Source: Paraphaeosphaeria minitans (taxonomy: Eukaryota; Ascomycota; Dothideomycetes; Pleosporales; Didymosphaeriaceae). From it: a stretch of DNA of 64,000 bases. Made by a program: the position numbers and the translations under genes. Under the pieces are notes generated by a model that was given only the letters and a program-made list of their open reading frames with translations, did no database searches and was not told the DNA's origin. The stretch is from the NCBI GenBank assembly GCA_015832175.1, contig WJXW01000014.1, positions 620,001 to 684,000 of the forward strand, read 5' to 3'. This document shows positions 12,425-24,154 of the stretch, one piece after another; within the stretch, counting starts at the first letter, position 1, and every line of letters starts with the position of its first letter.

Positions 12425-14694
12425 ATGGCCACTTCTCTGAATGTTATCGCTCTGATATCCGGCGGCAAGGATTCCTTTTTCTCCATCCTACACTGCCTAG
12501 CAAACGGCCACCGGCTCGTCGCGCTAGCCAACCTGCACCCGCCGGAAAACGGCGATGAAGACATCAACAGCTTCATGTATCAGACCGTCGGCGCCTCACT
12601 GATCCCGCTGTACAGCCAGGCTCTCGACGTCCCGCTTTATCGCCAGGAGATTCGCGGATCAGCTGTCATTCACGATAGAGACTACCAGGAAGAGGAGGAC
12701 GATGAGACTGAGGACCTGGTTCCGCTTTTGAGAAAGGTCATGGAACAACACCCTGAAGCCAACGCTGTTTCTACGGGTGCGATTCTATCGACGTACCAGC
12801 GCACTCGCGTCGAAAGTGTTGCTTTGCGGCTCGGGCTCACGCCGCTTTCCTTCCTATGGCAATATCCTTTTCTTCCGCCGTATTTGCAGTCGAGTCTACT
12901 CAGTGATATGCACGCCGTCGGACAGCATTCTAAGATCATCAAAGTGGCTTCTGGGGGCCTGGATGAGAGTTTTCTAGGTGAGAATGTCGCGGATCCCAAG
13001 ACGGTGGGTCGAATGAAGAAGGCGCTTGGTCGTTTTAGTGAGAATGGTGACGGTGCTCTAGTCGGCGAGGGAGGCGAGTTTGAGACGCTCGTCGTGGATG
13101 GGCCATCCTTGTTGTGGAAGCGGAAGCTGGAGATCCAAGGAGAAGGGGAAGTTGTACATCAAGAGGGCGGGACGGCAACTTGGAAAGCTTCTGCAAAGGT
13201 TGTGGAGAAAGACCTTGACACCATAAGTTTAGAGGTAAGCGATCTCCGTCCCAGCAACCTGTTGTGTTTTCTAGTCAAACCAATCTTTGTGCATTCCATT
13301 ATGGGGTAAAGGAAGGCTCTGAAATTCGGCTCTTTGCTGATAGTCTGCAGGAGCTTAGGAAACCACCCACGTTCGATGACGAGTTCGTCCAAGTCTTGCA
13401 AAGCCAGCTAGAAACACCAAACCCAACAAGGCTCCCAGAAACACAATCAAACTCCATCACCCTCCCCACAACCCGACACTCTCAGCACGCCCACACACTC
13501 ATCTTCAGCAACCTCACCGGCTTCTCCCGTCCTTGCTCCACTTACTCCGGCCCATCCAACCCCAGCATCAAACTCCAACTCACCAACATCTTCCTTCGCC
13601 TGACAAGATTGCTCGAGTCTTACCAAACTTTCCCAAGCCACATAACCCATTGCACGCTCCTGCTCCGCGACATGAGAGATTTTACCTCCATCAACGCCCT
13701 CTACGCACAATTCTTCGCCTTCACCAACCCCCCCTCCCGCGTCACTGTCGCAGTCGGCGACACCCTCCCCGCAGGCATCGACGTCATGCTCACCGCGATC
13801 GCGCATCCCACGGGTCAGCGCACCGGGCTCCACGTGCAGAGCCAGTCGTACTGGGCGCCCGCGAATATCGGGCCGTATAGCCAGGCCATCTCAGTGCTAC
13901 TACGAGGAGGAGGAGGAGGAGGAGATGGAAGGGGAAGGGAAGTCCACATCGCCGGGCAGATCCCACTCGATCCAGCATCCATGACGCTGCACACCAAAGA
14001 CGGGTTCAAAGGCGAGGCAGCGCTCGCGCTGCAGCATCTTTTCCGGATCGGGCGGACGCAGGGCGTAAAGTGGTGGACCGCGGGCGTGGCCATGATTCCC
14101 TCATCTGCAGACGCGCAGATGCACGACGGACGCGTGGGCCTTGCGCAGGCGGTGTGGACGGCCGCGCATGCTCGACGCGAGACGGAGGATGAGGATGAAG
14201 ACGACGGTGAGGCGGTGGATGTCTGGGATAGGAAGAACTTTTCCAAAGCGTTCGACGACACTGTTGGGCGCGCTTCGATGCCGGACTATGGCATCTTCGA
14301 CCGCCGAGGGCACGCTGGATTGCGGGCGCCGCCGTGCGTCGTCGTGGAAGTGGATGCGCTGCCGCGATATGCGTCTGTCGAGTGGGCGTGCACGGGACTC
14401 GATGTGGTTTCTCTTCGGCAGTCGTCTGGCTCTACATCGCTTCAGGGAGTCAAGGAGTTTACTGTAAGACATCCCGAGGGCCGCTTCGAGTACCGTGTGG
14501 TGGAGATCCCGGACGGGGAGGTGGATATCGCGGAGGTGCTGTCTCGGATGGAATACGGGACGTTGTATGCCTCTGCACAGGGCGACTGGAGCGATGAGAG
14601 ATGGGTGAAGACTGGTATATCGTGGGTGCCGTGCAAACGCGTTTGGGGCGAGGACGGGAGGGAGCTTCGAGGCGTGATTGTAGGCGGGAGATAA
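12425..14694 (+). CDS. DPH6: Diphthine--ammonia ligase Dph6 with two C-terminal RidA-like domains
   Basis: The last step of diphthamide synthesis on translation elongation factor 2 is ATP-dependent amidation of diphthine, done in the cytosol by this family. The N-terminal ATP-PPase starts with the P-loop SGGKDS at residues 12-17 and carries the family motif GEGGEFETLVVDGP near residue 214. Two YjgF/RidA-like domains follow (about 300-420 and 435-620), as in yeast Dph6. Best model: exon 12425-13234, intron 13235-13350 (GTAAGC...CTGCAG, 116 nt), exon 13351-14694, total 717 residues, near the yeast protein's length. Shorter acceptors inside this intron either break the frame or leave only 20 nt. 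A GGA-type microsatellite at about 13904-13925 encodes a Gly run in the second RidA domain. Confidence 0.87.
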
Positions 14695-15021
14695 AACATC
14701 ATGCTAGGTATTGCACTGCACGAGGACAAGTCGTTGACGGTCCAAAGTATATCGTACCATCGTATAAATTGGACACGCCACCGTGCATTCCACCGACTTG
14801 TGTATGTTCATGCGTGATTCCGACTCTCACTACAGCGCTACAGCAACGCTCGGCAAGATATTGACAAACCCAATCCGGAAAGCCAAAGACTCCGAACAAC
14901 GGAAACGCCGACTCGCTGCGACTTCCCCCAATCGTACAAAATACAGGCTGATCCAAAGACTCCAGAATCAAACACCCACGCCAACGCCATCGCCCTTGTG
15001 CGCCCACTATCCACCATCCAC
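14695..15021. other. Convergent 3' region between DPH6 and the tricalbin-like gene
   Basis: 327 bp between two convergent stop codons. It holds the two 3' UTRs, and I see no gene or repeat in it. Confidence 0.5.
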
Positions 15022-18000
15022 CTACGCCTCCGTCTCAATCCCCTGCCCACCCTTCCCGTTCATTTTAAACAGATTCTCCACTTTATTCTCGCCCCTCTGC
15101 GCCAAATGCTTCAAGTACACCAGCGTCCTTGGGCCCTTCCACTGCATCGCGCCGCGATTCCGGCGATGCAGCTGCTTAGCGTTATTCTTGTAGTCCCTGA
15201 CCTGATCCACCAGGCCCCTCTTCCCATCGCTGTCCAAGCTGCTATTAGAGTTCGGGCGAAGGATGCTTGGGATGAAGTCAGATTTTTCGGTATCGAAATC
15301 CGAGGAGTCGGAGTTGTTGTCCGAGTCCGAGCCGTTGTTCCAGTCCATGTCGTCGCTGGGTTTGTTAGTACGAGATGCGATAGGTATGTATGGTAGAAAA
15401 AAAAGTAGCTTACTTGTCGTTGCACGCATCAAGGACCTCCAGGACCTGCCTGAGGTGTCTGTCCTTCTTGGCGAGCGGCTGGTGGTAGCCTGAGAGACCG
15501 GACCAGAACGTCATGGTGAGCTCGATCTCGCCGACTTTGTCGCCATAGGACTCGAGGACATTATTCACAGCGCGGGTGAGGTCGCCTTTCCAGACGGTCA
15601 AGCGGACGGTGTGTTCCTCATTGTCCGGGATGTCTTTGAGCCAAAGAATTGCAAAAGCAGGGGTACGGTCGGACAGTGCGGAGTCCTTGCGAAACTCGAC
15701 GACAAGAGGCGAGGCGTAGCGCTTGCGTACAGGTAGACGAATGGCGCTGTCTTTCTTGGTCTTCCAAACGGTGTGGCCATTGTGCTGATTTGCTTCGCTG
15801 TCTTGAGTGCCAGAGTGGAGCTTGCCACGAGAGAGGCTGGTGCGCACCTTCATCCTAAGATTCTTAAGGTCATCTGCTATCTCGATGGCTTTCACAACCG
15901 GCTTGATATCCAATGTGCCGAACTCCCAGCCCAACATGCTGGGGGGAGCCTGTAGCTGCACCGACCGGAATACAATTGAGATGCGAGCCCGACCGTAGCC
16001 GACGCCACCAGCGATTGGGAAGTTGGAGACAAGTTGGCTGCGATGCTCGAGAACCCTAGACAGGGGCAGATAAACAACGCCAAGGAGAGCATCATCCTCA
16101 TGCACACGTGCATCGCGTATCGAAACGTGTACTTCTGTGTTGCGCCAGTCGCGGATGAATCGCTCGCAACCAGCATTGAAGAAAGGCTTCGAGTTCTTTG
16201 GCTTGGTGCGTGTTTTGAATACCTTTTGATGATTGAGGATGATCGTGCAAAATGCGGAAGGCAGATCGTCACCTTCCTCTTCTTCCTCACTGGCGTCGTC
16301 ATTCTGCTTGGTCCTGTTGAGGCTTTCAAACTCCAAGCCCGTAATTTGGTGTACGACAATACTGAGAATTCCCGAGGGGTAGTTTGACGGTGGCGGCGAC
16401 GCGATGATGAGATCGTCTTCTCGAGCCTTGAGATCTCGAGCCTTCTGCTGCTCAATCTCTTCTCTCTCGTCTTTGCTCGACTCTCGTAATTTGCGCTCGC
16501 TTTCCTCGTAGACTTTCTTCTTGAGTTGATCGATATTCTTAACATCTGGGTCCTCTTCTTGAGCAGTGAGTTGATCGTCAGTAATCCTTGTTTTGGAGTA
16601 ATACCCAAGACTCCAGCACAGCTTGCCTGGCATACCCTCGCCCTTCTTGAGAGATTGGAAACCATCTTCGCGGTCGTGCATCTTTCCATTCGTTGCCTTG
16701 TCCTTCATCAAGTGTTTGACATCTACTTCGATGCGACCCAGATCGTCGTCGGCAGACAAACGGTCTGCGTCCCACAACTGTAGCCTCAGACGTTCGTCCA
16801 CGTTCAGCTCGTCTGAAGTCACCAATAAGAAGCAAGTCTCATGCCAATGGGGCTCCATGTTCTTCGTCTGGACACGCGTCGACCACATGGGCTTGCCAAA
16901 CTTGGCCCAGCCAACACTCACGTATGGATCGGCTGAGCCCTTAATCGGACCGATGCCTGCATCTCCTTCCTTGAAGTCGAAAGCCCGCTTGATTGTAACA
17001 ATAATGACGCCACGTGCGTTTGTATCTTTCTTGAAGTCATCGCCCATCATCATGTCCTTCAGATCGAGCGTGAGTGATTTCGGCGCCACGTACTCTGCCA
17101 TAGCGGCGTCGACCGACGACTGAACGAAGCGGGAGATCAGCGGGAAGTCCATAAGGTTGGGAGCTTGCTTGATCAGTGGGACGCAAGAGATGTCGACTTT
17201 GGGCTGTCCGAGGAAGGTGAAAGTGCACAAAGAAAAGAAGGGCGGGTCAGGCGTGAGCTGGAGACGCATGCGCATTACGCCGACGAAACCTTGGACTTCG
17301 ACCCAGACAGGAAGCTTGATGTTCGATGGCAGATAAAAGGCCATGTACAGGTGCGCTTTCTTGGCGCGATCCTTCATGCGTTTCCATCCGGTTGATGGGC
17401 GATATGCGAACGCGATTTCCATGTTGACAAAGTCACCTTCTTCGGCTTCCATGCCCTCTGCAACTCCGTCATCTTGTCCGTCACCATCATCATCTTTTCC
17501 TTCCGCCTTGTCGTCGACTTCTCCTTGGCCTGGGACCGATCGGTCGCTTGATGTCCCGTCTTTCTCGCCGCTTTTCTTGAGCTTGCCGTCCTCACCTACA
17601 GTTCGTGCCGATGCACCTGTAGGTAGCCATCGGACACCCAATATACGGAGGGACTCGCTGCCTTGGCCAATGTCGTCGACAGAAACCATGCGTACCATTT
17701 TTGGTAAACTAGCTTGCATAACATCCTGCACTTATTAGCCTGGTGCGAATAGGAGCAGGAACGGAGAACTCACCTCAAGAGTATCCGATATGCTAGTATA
17801 AAGATCGGGGTTGATGAGCGGCCAGACCGACGCCAGAAACGAGTTCAGCCATTGCGCGCTCTCCGGAATGTTGGTCTTGGCCAGCTTTTGGCCTTTCTCC
17901 CGCTCAGCCTGCCAGACTTCAGTCTCCCATACGTCGTTGATCCTATTTTCTATCCACTGTCGAGTGCCCATGATAACAGCGCCCGAAACACCAACACAAG

Positions 18001-18853
18001 CGGCTACCTCGAGCAGAAGGAATAAGGCTCGCGACCAGCCAGTCGAGCTTCGCGTGAATTGAAAAAGCGCTACGACAGTAACTATGCTTGCGGCGACTAA
18101 TCCAAGTCCAGCTGTCATGGCCTTTCTATATGCGTCTGTTATGCCCTCACGTGTCATGGCAAAGTCAGGAGGCGGGAAGAGAGGGTCCACGCCGCTGTGG
18201 GCGTCCTGGGACTCCTTTTGTTCATCCTGTAGCTGCTCGTCCGACTTGTTCATGGCAACTGCGCCAGTAGCTGACCTTGGCTCCATGCCTGTAGGAGGGC
18301 CGTTCTTGGGTGTCATCTTCAAGTCTTTCTCTGTGTAGTCATGAATTGTAACAGGGAGATGCGTGACCGGATCTGTGACCTCGCGTTCCGTGCCGTCTGC
18401 GCTCCATTTCTTCATGTACTTTCTAGCTTTCTTGGGGTCCTGTGAGACCAAGCCGCCTTCCGTAGTATCCTTCGGTGTATCATCCTGATCATCATCGCCC
18501 TCGCTCTTGTGCCTGAACTTGTCGTCATTACTCTTTATTTTCACGCGTCCGGCGTGATCGTCTGCTACATCGTTCTCGTCGGTCTCTTCCAAGTTCTTGT
18601 TGATGGACTTGTACGGCTGCGTGTTCTCGTTCGGGTTCACAGCTTCCTTGCCGTGTCGCAATGCGGTGTATGCGTCTGTGAGCCGGTTCGTTTTGCTGCG
18701 ATCATCTTGGCCGTTAGCGTCTGGGTGGCCATACTGCTCCTCGCGCTCTTGTTTCTCTTGACGGTAACGCTGAACGGTCGGTACAGGATGATGGGGCGTG
18801 TAGGGAGGCTTGTGCTTTCGTCCCGAGGCCTCTACGTCCTCTATGCCGGACAT
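15022..18853 (-). CDS. Tricalbin/Mug190-like SMP and C2 domain protein (ER-plasma membrane contact)
   Basis: Three exons on the minus strand (17774-18853, 15414-17725, 15022-15355), with GT-AG introns of 48 and 58 nt, join to 1241 residues. The second intron has a TACTAAC branch site. The acidic/basic N-terminus is followed by a hydrophobic hairpin at about 244-302, an SMP-type lipid-transfer region at about 320-560, and two C2 domains at about 600-730 and 805-960. The first C2 keeps the calcium-loop Asp residues (GSADPYVSVGW and WDADRLSADDDLG). The second has an acidic insertion (ASEEEEEGDD) and lacks most of them. Family knowledge: these proteins anchor in the ER by the hairpin and tether it to the plasma membrane while moving lipids. 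Domain order fits fission yeast Mug190 better than yeast tricalbins, which have more C2 domains. Confidence 0.85.
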
Positions 18854-19567
18854 GGTGGAGGCTGCGCGAGCGAGCGTGGTCGAGAGGAAGCGCGTGGCTA
18901 GCTGTGCAATTAATGAGTGGTTCGTAAGTCGTAGGCTCGTAAATTTTCAACCTCAGGTGGTTGGTGTCTTGTGTCTGGTGTACAGGATGTGTGAGAACAA
19001 CGACATGGATCTACGTGGAAGCGAATTGAGCGACAGCGAAGGCCGTGGTTCGATTTGACGTATGTACAGCGATGGTGACAGGTTTCTTGAAGCCTTGAGC
19101 TGACCATTCATTCTCCACTGCGAGCGTTGCAATGGGGGATCCCACGCCACACGCTGAGCCGTCTAGCCGTTGCGGAGGGGCTGCGTTCAGGTAACCTGTT
19201 TGGCCATGACGTATGCCAGGGACCATCAACGCAGGAGCCGAGCCTTGGCCGTCTTCCCCACTCATATTTGCGACCTTTTCCCAACTGGGTCTGCATGTGT
19301 CGATGCGCGTACGTATGCAGAAATCAACGACGACTCTGATAAAGGTGTTTGAGGAAGCATTGGCAAGCTTCTGGCGAGAATGCCATGATCGCTAGTGGCT
19401 CGCTGTCATATCGATAACGCGAAGCCGAGGCTCTCGCTAGTGTGGGGGAGGAACTCGGAGTATCTACTTGTCAACGAGCAAACGCTCCTCAGCACCGCCG
19501 AAGGTCAATATGAGACTCCATACTTTCCTGAGAGTATAGTCGAATCACCCCCCCAAGAACTTCCAAG
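18854..19567. other. Divergent promoter between the tricalbin-like and thioesterase genes
   Basis: 714 bp with only short unsupported frames. It must hold the promoters of both divergent genes. No clear TATA box or conserved element stands out. Confidence 0.45.
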
Positions 19568-20518
19568 ATGCCATCGTGGAAAGAAGCTACAGCCGTGCGC
19601 AAGCTCAGCGCGAATACCTATGAATGTACGCTACAGGACGACTGGTGCATTGGAACTGGTATGTTACATATCATCATCTATCACGATGAAGTATACCGGT
19701 ACTCACCTTGGACAGTTCCCAATGGTGGCTACGTAACCGGCTGCGTCCTCGAGGTCGTGTCTGCCCACTTCGCAACCGCCCTCGCCAAGCAGAATCAGCC
19801 GCACACCATCGCCCTTCACATCGAGTTTCTCCGCCGCACCGGAGTCGGGCCCGCAACCTTCCATGTCGAACATGTCAAGCTAGGCAGACAAGCTTCAGTC
19901 GTACACGTCCGCATGTCCCAAGAGGGCCGCGAGGAAGTCATCGCTTATGCGACGAATTCCAACATCGATACCGAGAAGGGTGTAGGCTTCGACACAGAGT
20001 ATAAGCTGCAGCCACCGCCGCCGTCAGTGGTTTTGAGCGACTTAGCAAAGGATGGGGATAAGAATTGGTGTCTGCAGGAGAACATGCCCTTCCCGAAGTT
20101 CAGGAAAGCGGCGCGGCAGGTCAAGTTCCACTTTCCGCGCAATGGGCAGGTCAAGCCCAGCATAGCAGACGAGTGGCTTTGCTTTCGCGATGGCTCCAAC
20201 TTCACAAACTCGTCAATTGGCTTCGTCGCTGATATGTTTCCCCAGATCGTGGAGGCCTACCGAGATCAGAATCAGGGCCCGTTCTGGTACCCGACGCTGT
20301 TGTTGAACCTAGATGTCAAGAAAAGCTTACCGCCAGAGGGCGTGAAATGGTTGGGCATACGGGTGCAGGCGAAGAAGGTAAATAATGGGCGCATGGATCT
20401 GGAGGTGCATGTTCATGATGAGCAGGGCGACTTGGTTGCGTTGAGCCACCACGTTTCGTTCGTGCTTGATGCGGCGAGGAATACGGCAGCAAGAAGGAAG
20501 CCCGACACTAAGATATAG
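19568..20518 (+). CDS. Thioesterase-like superfamily protein (double hot-dog, TesB-like)
   Basis: Exons 19568-19658 and 19716-20518 are separated by a 57-nt GTATGT...CAG intron; splicing restores the hallmark VPNGGYV, which is interrupted in genomic DNA. The product is 297 residues, without signal peptide or membrane segment. The N-terminal half (GGYVTGCVLEVV, HIEFLRR) and the C-terminal half (DEWLCFRDG, FVADMFPQIVEAY, PTLLLNLDVK) match two hot-dog folds, as in acyl-CoA thioesterases of the TesB-like group. It probably hydrolyses acyl-CoA or a related thioester; the substrate cannot be told. Family confidence is good, activity is inferred. Confidence 0.8.
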   Translation: MPSWKEATAVRKLSANTYECTLQDDWCIGTGMLHIIIYHDEVYRYSPWTVPNGGYVTGCVLEVVSAHFATALAKQNQPHTIALHIEFLRRTGVGPATFHVEHVKLGRQASVVHVRMSQEGREEVIAYATNSNIDTEKGVGFDTEYKLQPPPPSVVLSDLAKDGDKNWCLQENMPFPKFRKAARQVKFHFPRNGQVKPSIADEWLCFRDGSNFTNSSIGFVADMFPQIVEAYRDQNQGPFWYPTLLLNLDVKKSLPPEGVKWLGIRVQAKKVNNGRMDLEVHVHDEQGDLVALSHHVSFVLDAARNTAARRKPDTKI

Positions 20519-21592
20519 AAGTGCACTACCTTAAGGAGACGATGATACCCTTTGAAAGAATTAGGCGAATTATTAAATCGATTTGTCGACCTAACGCTTG
20601 TGCAGCCGTGAACGATCTCGAAGCCTTCGACATGAGTGTAGAACCTTAACGCTTGTGTAAACATCTTACGATCGCAGTGAAGAGAGTTTGGTGACATAAA
20701 TTTGTCCTTAAAGCTCAGCTTGAGAGACGCAGGCTGTAGTCCCGAGTTCATATCCGTGTTACGACACGAAGACGATGCATTGGGAAAGAGCTCACACGCT
20801 ACCTTCTAATAATCTGGAATATCAATACACAGCTAAATCTTTGATTTCAGGAACACTGTAATTCTAAACGCAAGCAACAAAGCAAAGTGCTGAACCTCGA
20901 CATGCTGCTCAAGGCCGACAAGCTCTACGCGAGAGCAACTATCCCGCCGTACATCATGGAGAAGTAAACTACCTACTGGCTCGAGCTGCGTCTTGGCATG
21001 AGATACGAGGACGGGAAGGACTGGCTGAAGGCTACGCATGCACATGTGTTTCCTGAGGACCGAAAAAGCATTTTCCCTCGACCTTGCGGTTCTTGCGAGA
21101 CCTTGGCGGTCCTAGGTAGTGTTTGACCCCGACTGCGGACGGGTGCCTGTTGTTCTTCTTGCCTTTTCTGGGGGATTTTTTGAACTTCTGTTATCTCTTA
21201 ACGCTGCCATTCCGCGAAAGTAAATACACAGCCTACATGTTCAAACCCATTTCATAGGAAAGAATGGAAGAAAGCCCTCACGGCGTGGTACCGTGGGCTA
21301 TTAATAGACCTCGTTCTGATGTCTTCGTCAGCATGAGGAACACCTTCAGTAGCACATGTAGTACGATTGAGTAACCTTCGCTGTGCTGTGCATCAACACC
21401 ACATAGACGTTCCTGTAGTGAATAAAGGATATTTGCGCGAAGTTTTTCTAGGCCATGAAGCCATCGTGCGCGCTGTTAGGCACAGACATCCTAGCAACTT
21501 CTCTAGGTACATCAAGTTCTGAAATCAATCGCCAATCCTCCAACCTCTCTTACAATCACATTGTTTATAACTGCACAGCATGCAATGCATCA
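20519..21592. other. Intergenic region carrying a coding relic
   Basis: About 1.07 kb between convergent genes. Apart from the relic at about 20893-21081, I find only short frames. The right part holds the 3' UTR of the coiled-coil gene. Confidence 0.45.
20893..21081 (+). pseudogene. Fragment of an unidentified protein-coding gene with an internal stop
   Basis: The plus frame reads coherently (MLLKADKLYARATIPPYIM) to a TAA at 20965-20967, then continues in the same frame for about 38 codons (TTYWLELRLGMRYEDGKDW, then THAHVFPEDRKSIFP). Codon choice is biased like a real gene and the peptide is mixed and globular-looking, unlike its surroundings. The parent family was not recognised. It is probably a truncated remnant of a larger gene. 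Confidence 0.4.
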
Positions 21593-22846
21593 TCACCTTC
21601 TGGGGTCCTCGACCTCTCCCAAAGTTTTCTCCAACACTTCCGGCGACAACTTCCCCATGAGCTTGTGCATCTTTCGTTCATAAACTTTCACCAACTCCAC
21701 CAACTCTCCCTGGGTCTTCCTCAAAGACCCAGGCAAGTCTTCATCTCCTTCGTCAACCAGGTCCCGCAGCGCAAACTCCATCATGAACACCTGGTTCGAA
21801 TGCTCTTCCATCGCTGTGATGATTTTACGGAGAACTCTGGCCTTCGCTGCTGAATCGCCTTGTGTCGCTTTGGCTGGCGAAGTCAATTTACTCAGTGATC
21901 CAAGAAGGTGCACGTTGCATCCGGCTATCTGGGCATTGAGTCGCGCATTTCGTGACTTCAAGGTGACGAGCATGTTAGCGGCGGCTTGGTGAATAGCAGA
22001 CGATTTTGGCGACACGATGACCTCAAACTGCGGACTGGGGTGGCGTCTGCTGGGAGTGACGACCAGAACGTCTGGAGTTCTTATCGGCCGATTTGGAGCC
22101 ATAGGCTCTTGTATTGGTGGGGAGTTTGTGGGTGTGCGTGGGCCATCTTCGATCGGTGGGCTTTGACCGAGCGGCGTATGTATTTCATGAAAGGTCTTAG
22201 GCACATGCGTGACAGTGATCTTACTCTGAAATTGTGGCGGTAAGTCGTCTCGGTACGCGGAGTCAACGAAGTTATCCTGGATCGAGCCAGAGTTGACCTC
22301 CTTCGGATCTATCCACCCAAACTTGACGGCGAGGTCGTACTTCATCCCTTCATCGACTTGGGCCACTCGAATTGGAAAATCACGGACGTCCGAAACGCTA
22401 GCAGCGTCTGAAGTCTCCAAAGCTGCACCTTCCTTGTGCATAACCACGGTATCCTCGGCAGTTCCCAATGGCTTCGTTTGTGGCTCTGTCCGAGATTGCT
22501 TCTTTCTTTCCCGACGCCTCTGCTGCTTTTTGAATTTCTTGAGCCTTTTCTTCTCTTCATTACGCAGTCGCTGCTGTTCTGCGTTCCACGACTCTGAGGC
22601 CTTCAGCCGCTCTTTCTCTAGACTCGATAGCTTTCGCTTCTTTTTCTCCTGGGAGTCCGCGGCGCCAAGTGATGAACTAGCCTGTACCATTTTTTGTGAT
22701 TTTCCTTGTTTGCCAGGTGAATTCAGGCTTGGATGCGCGCGGTTCAGATTTTGTTCCTCGTGGTTTCGTTTCCGGTCTCGCTCCTGCACACGCTTCCGTC
22801 CAAAGAGCGAGGCGCGCGCGAGGCGTTTGTATCCGTCAAAGACCAT
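21593..22846 (-). CDS. Basic coiled-coil protein of unknown function
   Basis: One uninterrupted frame of 417 residues from the ATG at 22846. Residues about 25-125 are extremely basic, with Lys/Arg/Glu heptad-like runs (EKKRLKKFKKQQRRRERKK) suggesting a coiled coil and nuclear or nucleolar sorting. The middle is Pro-rich and disordered; the C-terminal ~130 residues are helical (LRKIITAMEEHSNQVFMM). No catalytic motif is visible and I do not recognise the family. An in-frame ATG at 22945 would add 33 residues rich in Arg and free of acidic residues, so a longer, mitochondrially targeted form is conceivable. Confidence 0.65.
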   Translation of the reverse strand: MVFDGYKRLARASLFGRKRVQERDRKRNHEEQNLNRAHPSLNSPGKQGKSQKMVQASSSLGAADSQEKKKRKLSSLEKERLKASESWNAEQQRLRNEEKKRLKKFKKQQRRRERKKQSRTEPQTKPLGTAEDTVVMHKEGAALETSDAASVSDVRDFPIRVAQVDEGMKYDLAVKFGWIDPKEVNSGSIQDNFVDSAYRDDLPPQFQSKITVTHVPKTFHEIHTPLGQSPPIEDGPRTPTNSPPIQEPMAPNRPIRTPDVLVVTPSRRHPSPQFEVIVSPKSSAIHQAAANMLVTLKSRNARLNAQIAGCNVHLLGSLSKLTSPAKATQGDSAAKARVLRKIITAMEEHSNQVFMMEFALRDLVDEGDEDLPGSLRKTQGELVELVKVYERKMHKLMGKLSPEVLEKTLGEVEDPRR

Positions 22847-23197
22847 GACGTTACGATATTTTATATGCGATGACCTGAGCGGTGTTTGCGATACCAAGTT
22901 GCGGTGGAGAGTTCTTTGGCCGGCCCGAGACAGGTAAACAAACATAAAGCGCGGGTGAAGGTGAGAGGTGAAGGGCACGATCTACACAGCATCGAATCAG
23001 ATTGAGCGCGCTTTTGATTCTCCGTGTATTTTCCACTGATGACTTAAATGCACGCAAATGACTCGAGAAAACGCTGTGTAACGTGCTAAAAACAAAATGT
23101 TGCATGCATTCGTGAATTAAACCGAGTGTACCTCAAAACCAAACGCTATCACTTGCGCTCCCAACCTTTACTCTTACTTTTTTCAAAATTGAAAACT
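22847..23197. other. Intergenic between two minus-strand genes
   Basis: 351 bp containing the promoter of the coiled-coil gene and the 3' UTR of the oxidoreductase gene. Nothing else is recognised. Confidence 0.45.
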
Positions 23198-24154
23198 CTA
23201 CTCATAAAACACTAAGCACCTAACCTCAATACTCTGGCGACCAGGCGCATCAACCGGCGTGTTGGGATCCACAAAAGCGGTATGCGCGACCCTCAATGCG
23301 GTCTCCGGGCTACCGCCCGGCTCACCGTCTCCTCGAGAATCGTAGCACTTCAGAAGTATGACTTCTTCCGGAGTCATGTCTTTCATGTAGTAGAACTGGT
23401 GCTTGTCGTTTGGAGCGACAGAGAGCGTCTCGCCGAAGACTTCGTAGCCCTCGGTCGAGGTTGTCGATTCAGGATTGGGTAGGACTTCCTTCCCGCGAGC
23501 ATCGTATTCAGAGTTGATGGAGGTTTTTGGGTAGAGTAAGTCGACGGGAACGAAATCCTTAGGTTCGGTGCTACGATAGTCGACTACTGCCAGAGGCATA
23601 TCAGATGCCGGGTTCTCAATTGGCCGCCAGACATTAATGATTTGATAACGACCCTCCAATAACGCTTCGGCTTCGTCTTTTGGCAAATGGCGGCGAACAC
23701 GAGCAGCGGCAGCGGCTGGCGTTTGGTCTACGTGGACTTGCTGAACAGGCTGGCGCGGTGCATCCTTCCTGCGACGACGGATCGTGTGGTCGAACATGAC
23801 AACCTTCTTGATGCCGGGCAACTTGGAGCGGAGCATAGCTTCCACTTCGGGGTAGTATTCATTTCTGACCGTGGTGTCATCTTCAAAGAGCTTTTCCTTG
23901 GCAGGCGACTTGTAGACGGCGAACCCCGCGTTATCGGTGTTGAATTTTTCTTCCTGGCCGCGCAGGCTGATGACATTGCGCTGGTGAGGACTCTGTTTGT
24001 AGGACCATCCTGGGCCATCGACCTTGGTCCATGGCTTCCCTGTGAAGGAAGTCGGGTCAATGTGGATAAACTCGGCGGTGGTCATTGTTCTGGCGTTTGT
24101 ATGCAATCTTGCTGATAGTATTGGACGGAAGAGACGCTGCAGCTTCAAGGACAT
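23198..24154 (-). CDS. CmcJ/NvfI-family oxidoreductase (AsaB/GA4-desaturase-like) with probable mitochondrial leader
   Basis: Single exon, 318 residues from the first ATG at 24154. Family motifs are clear: SLRGQE, YYPEVEAML, VMFDHTIRRR, VHVDQTP, INVWRPI, a Tyr-Tyr-Met before MTPEE, LKCYDS, HTAFVDP and IEVRCLVF. Members are Fe(II)/2-oxoglutarate-type hydroxylase/desaturase-like enzymes, many in secondary-metabolite clusters, such as AsaB in aspergillic acid synthesis. The His and Asp in VHVDQT are candidate iron ligands. An extra ~30-residue Thr/Ser/Glu-rich loop precedes the YYM motif. The first ~23 residues (MSLKLQRLFRPILSARLH) are basic, Ser-rich and lack acidic residues, like a mitochondrial presequence; an internal ATG at 24085 would give a form without it. 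No biosynthetic cluster is visible beside it. Confidence 0.82.
   Translation of the reverse strand: MSLKLQRLFRPILSARLHTNARTMTTAEFIHIDPTSFTGKPWTKVDGPGWSYKQSPHQRNVISLRGQEEKFNTDNAGFAVYKSPAKEKLFEDDTTVRNEYYPEVEAMLRSKLPGIKKVVMFDHTIRRRRKDAPRQPVQQVHVDQTPAAAAARVRRHLPKDEAEALLEGRYQIINVWRPIENPASDMPLAVVDYRSTEPKDFVPVDLLYPKTSINSEYDARGKEVLPNPESTTSTEGYEVFGETLSVAPNDKHQFYYMKDMTPEEVILLKCYDSRGDGEPGGSPETALRVAHTAFVDPNTPVDAPGRQSIEVRCLVFYE

Noticed and set aside
13235..13274. Shorter 40-nt intron in DPH6 ending at TTTTCTAG
   Set aside because: It puts the following codons out of frame and reaches a TGA; acceptor 13350 restores the frame.
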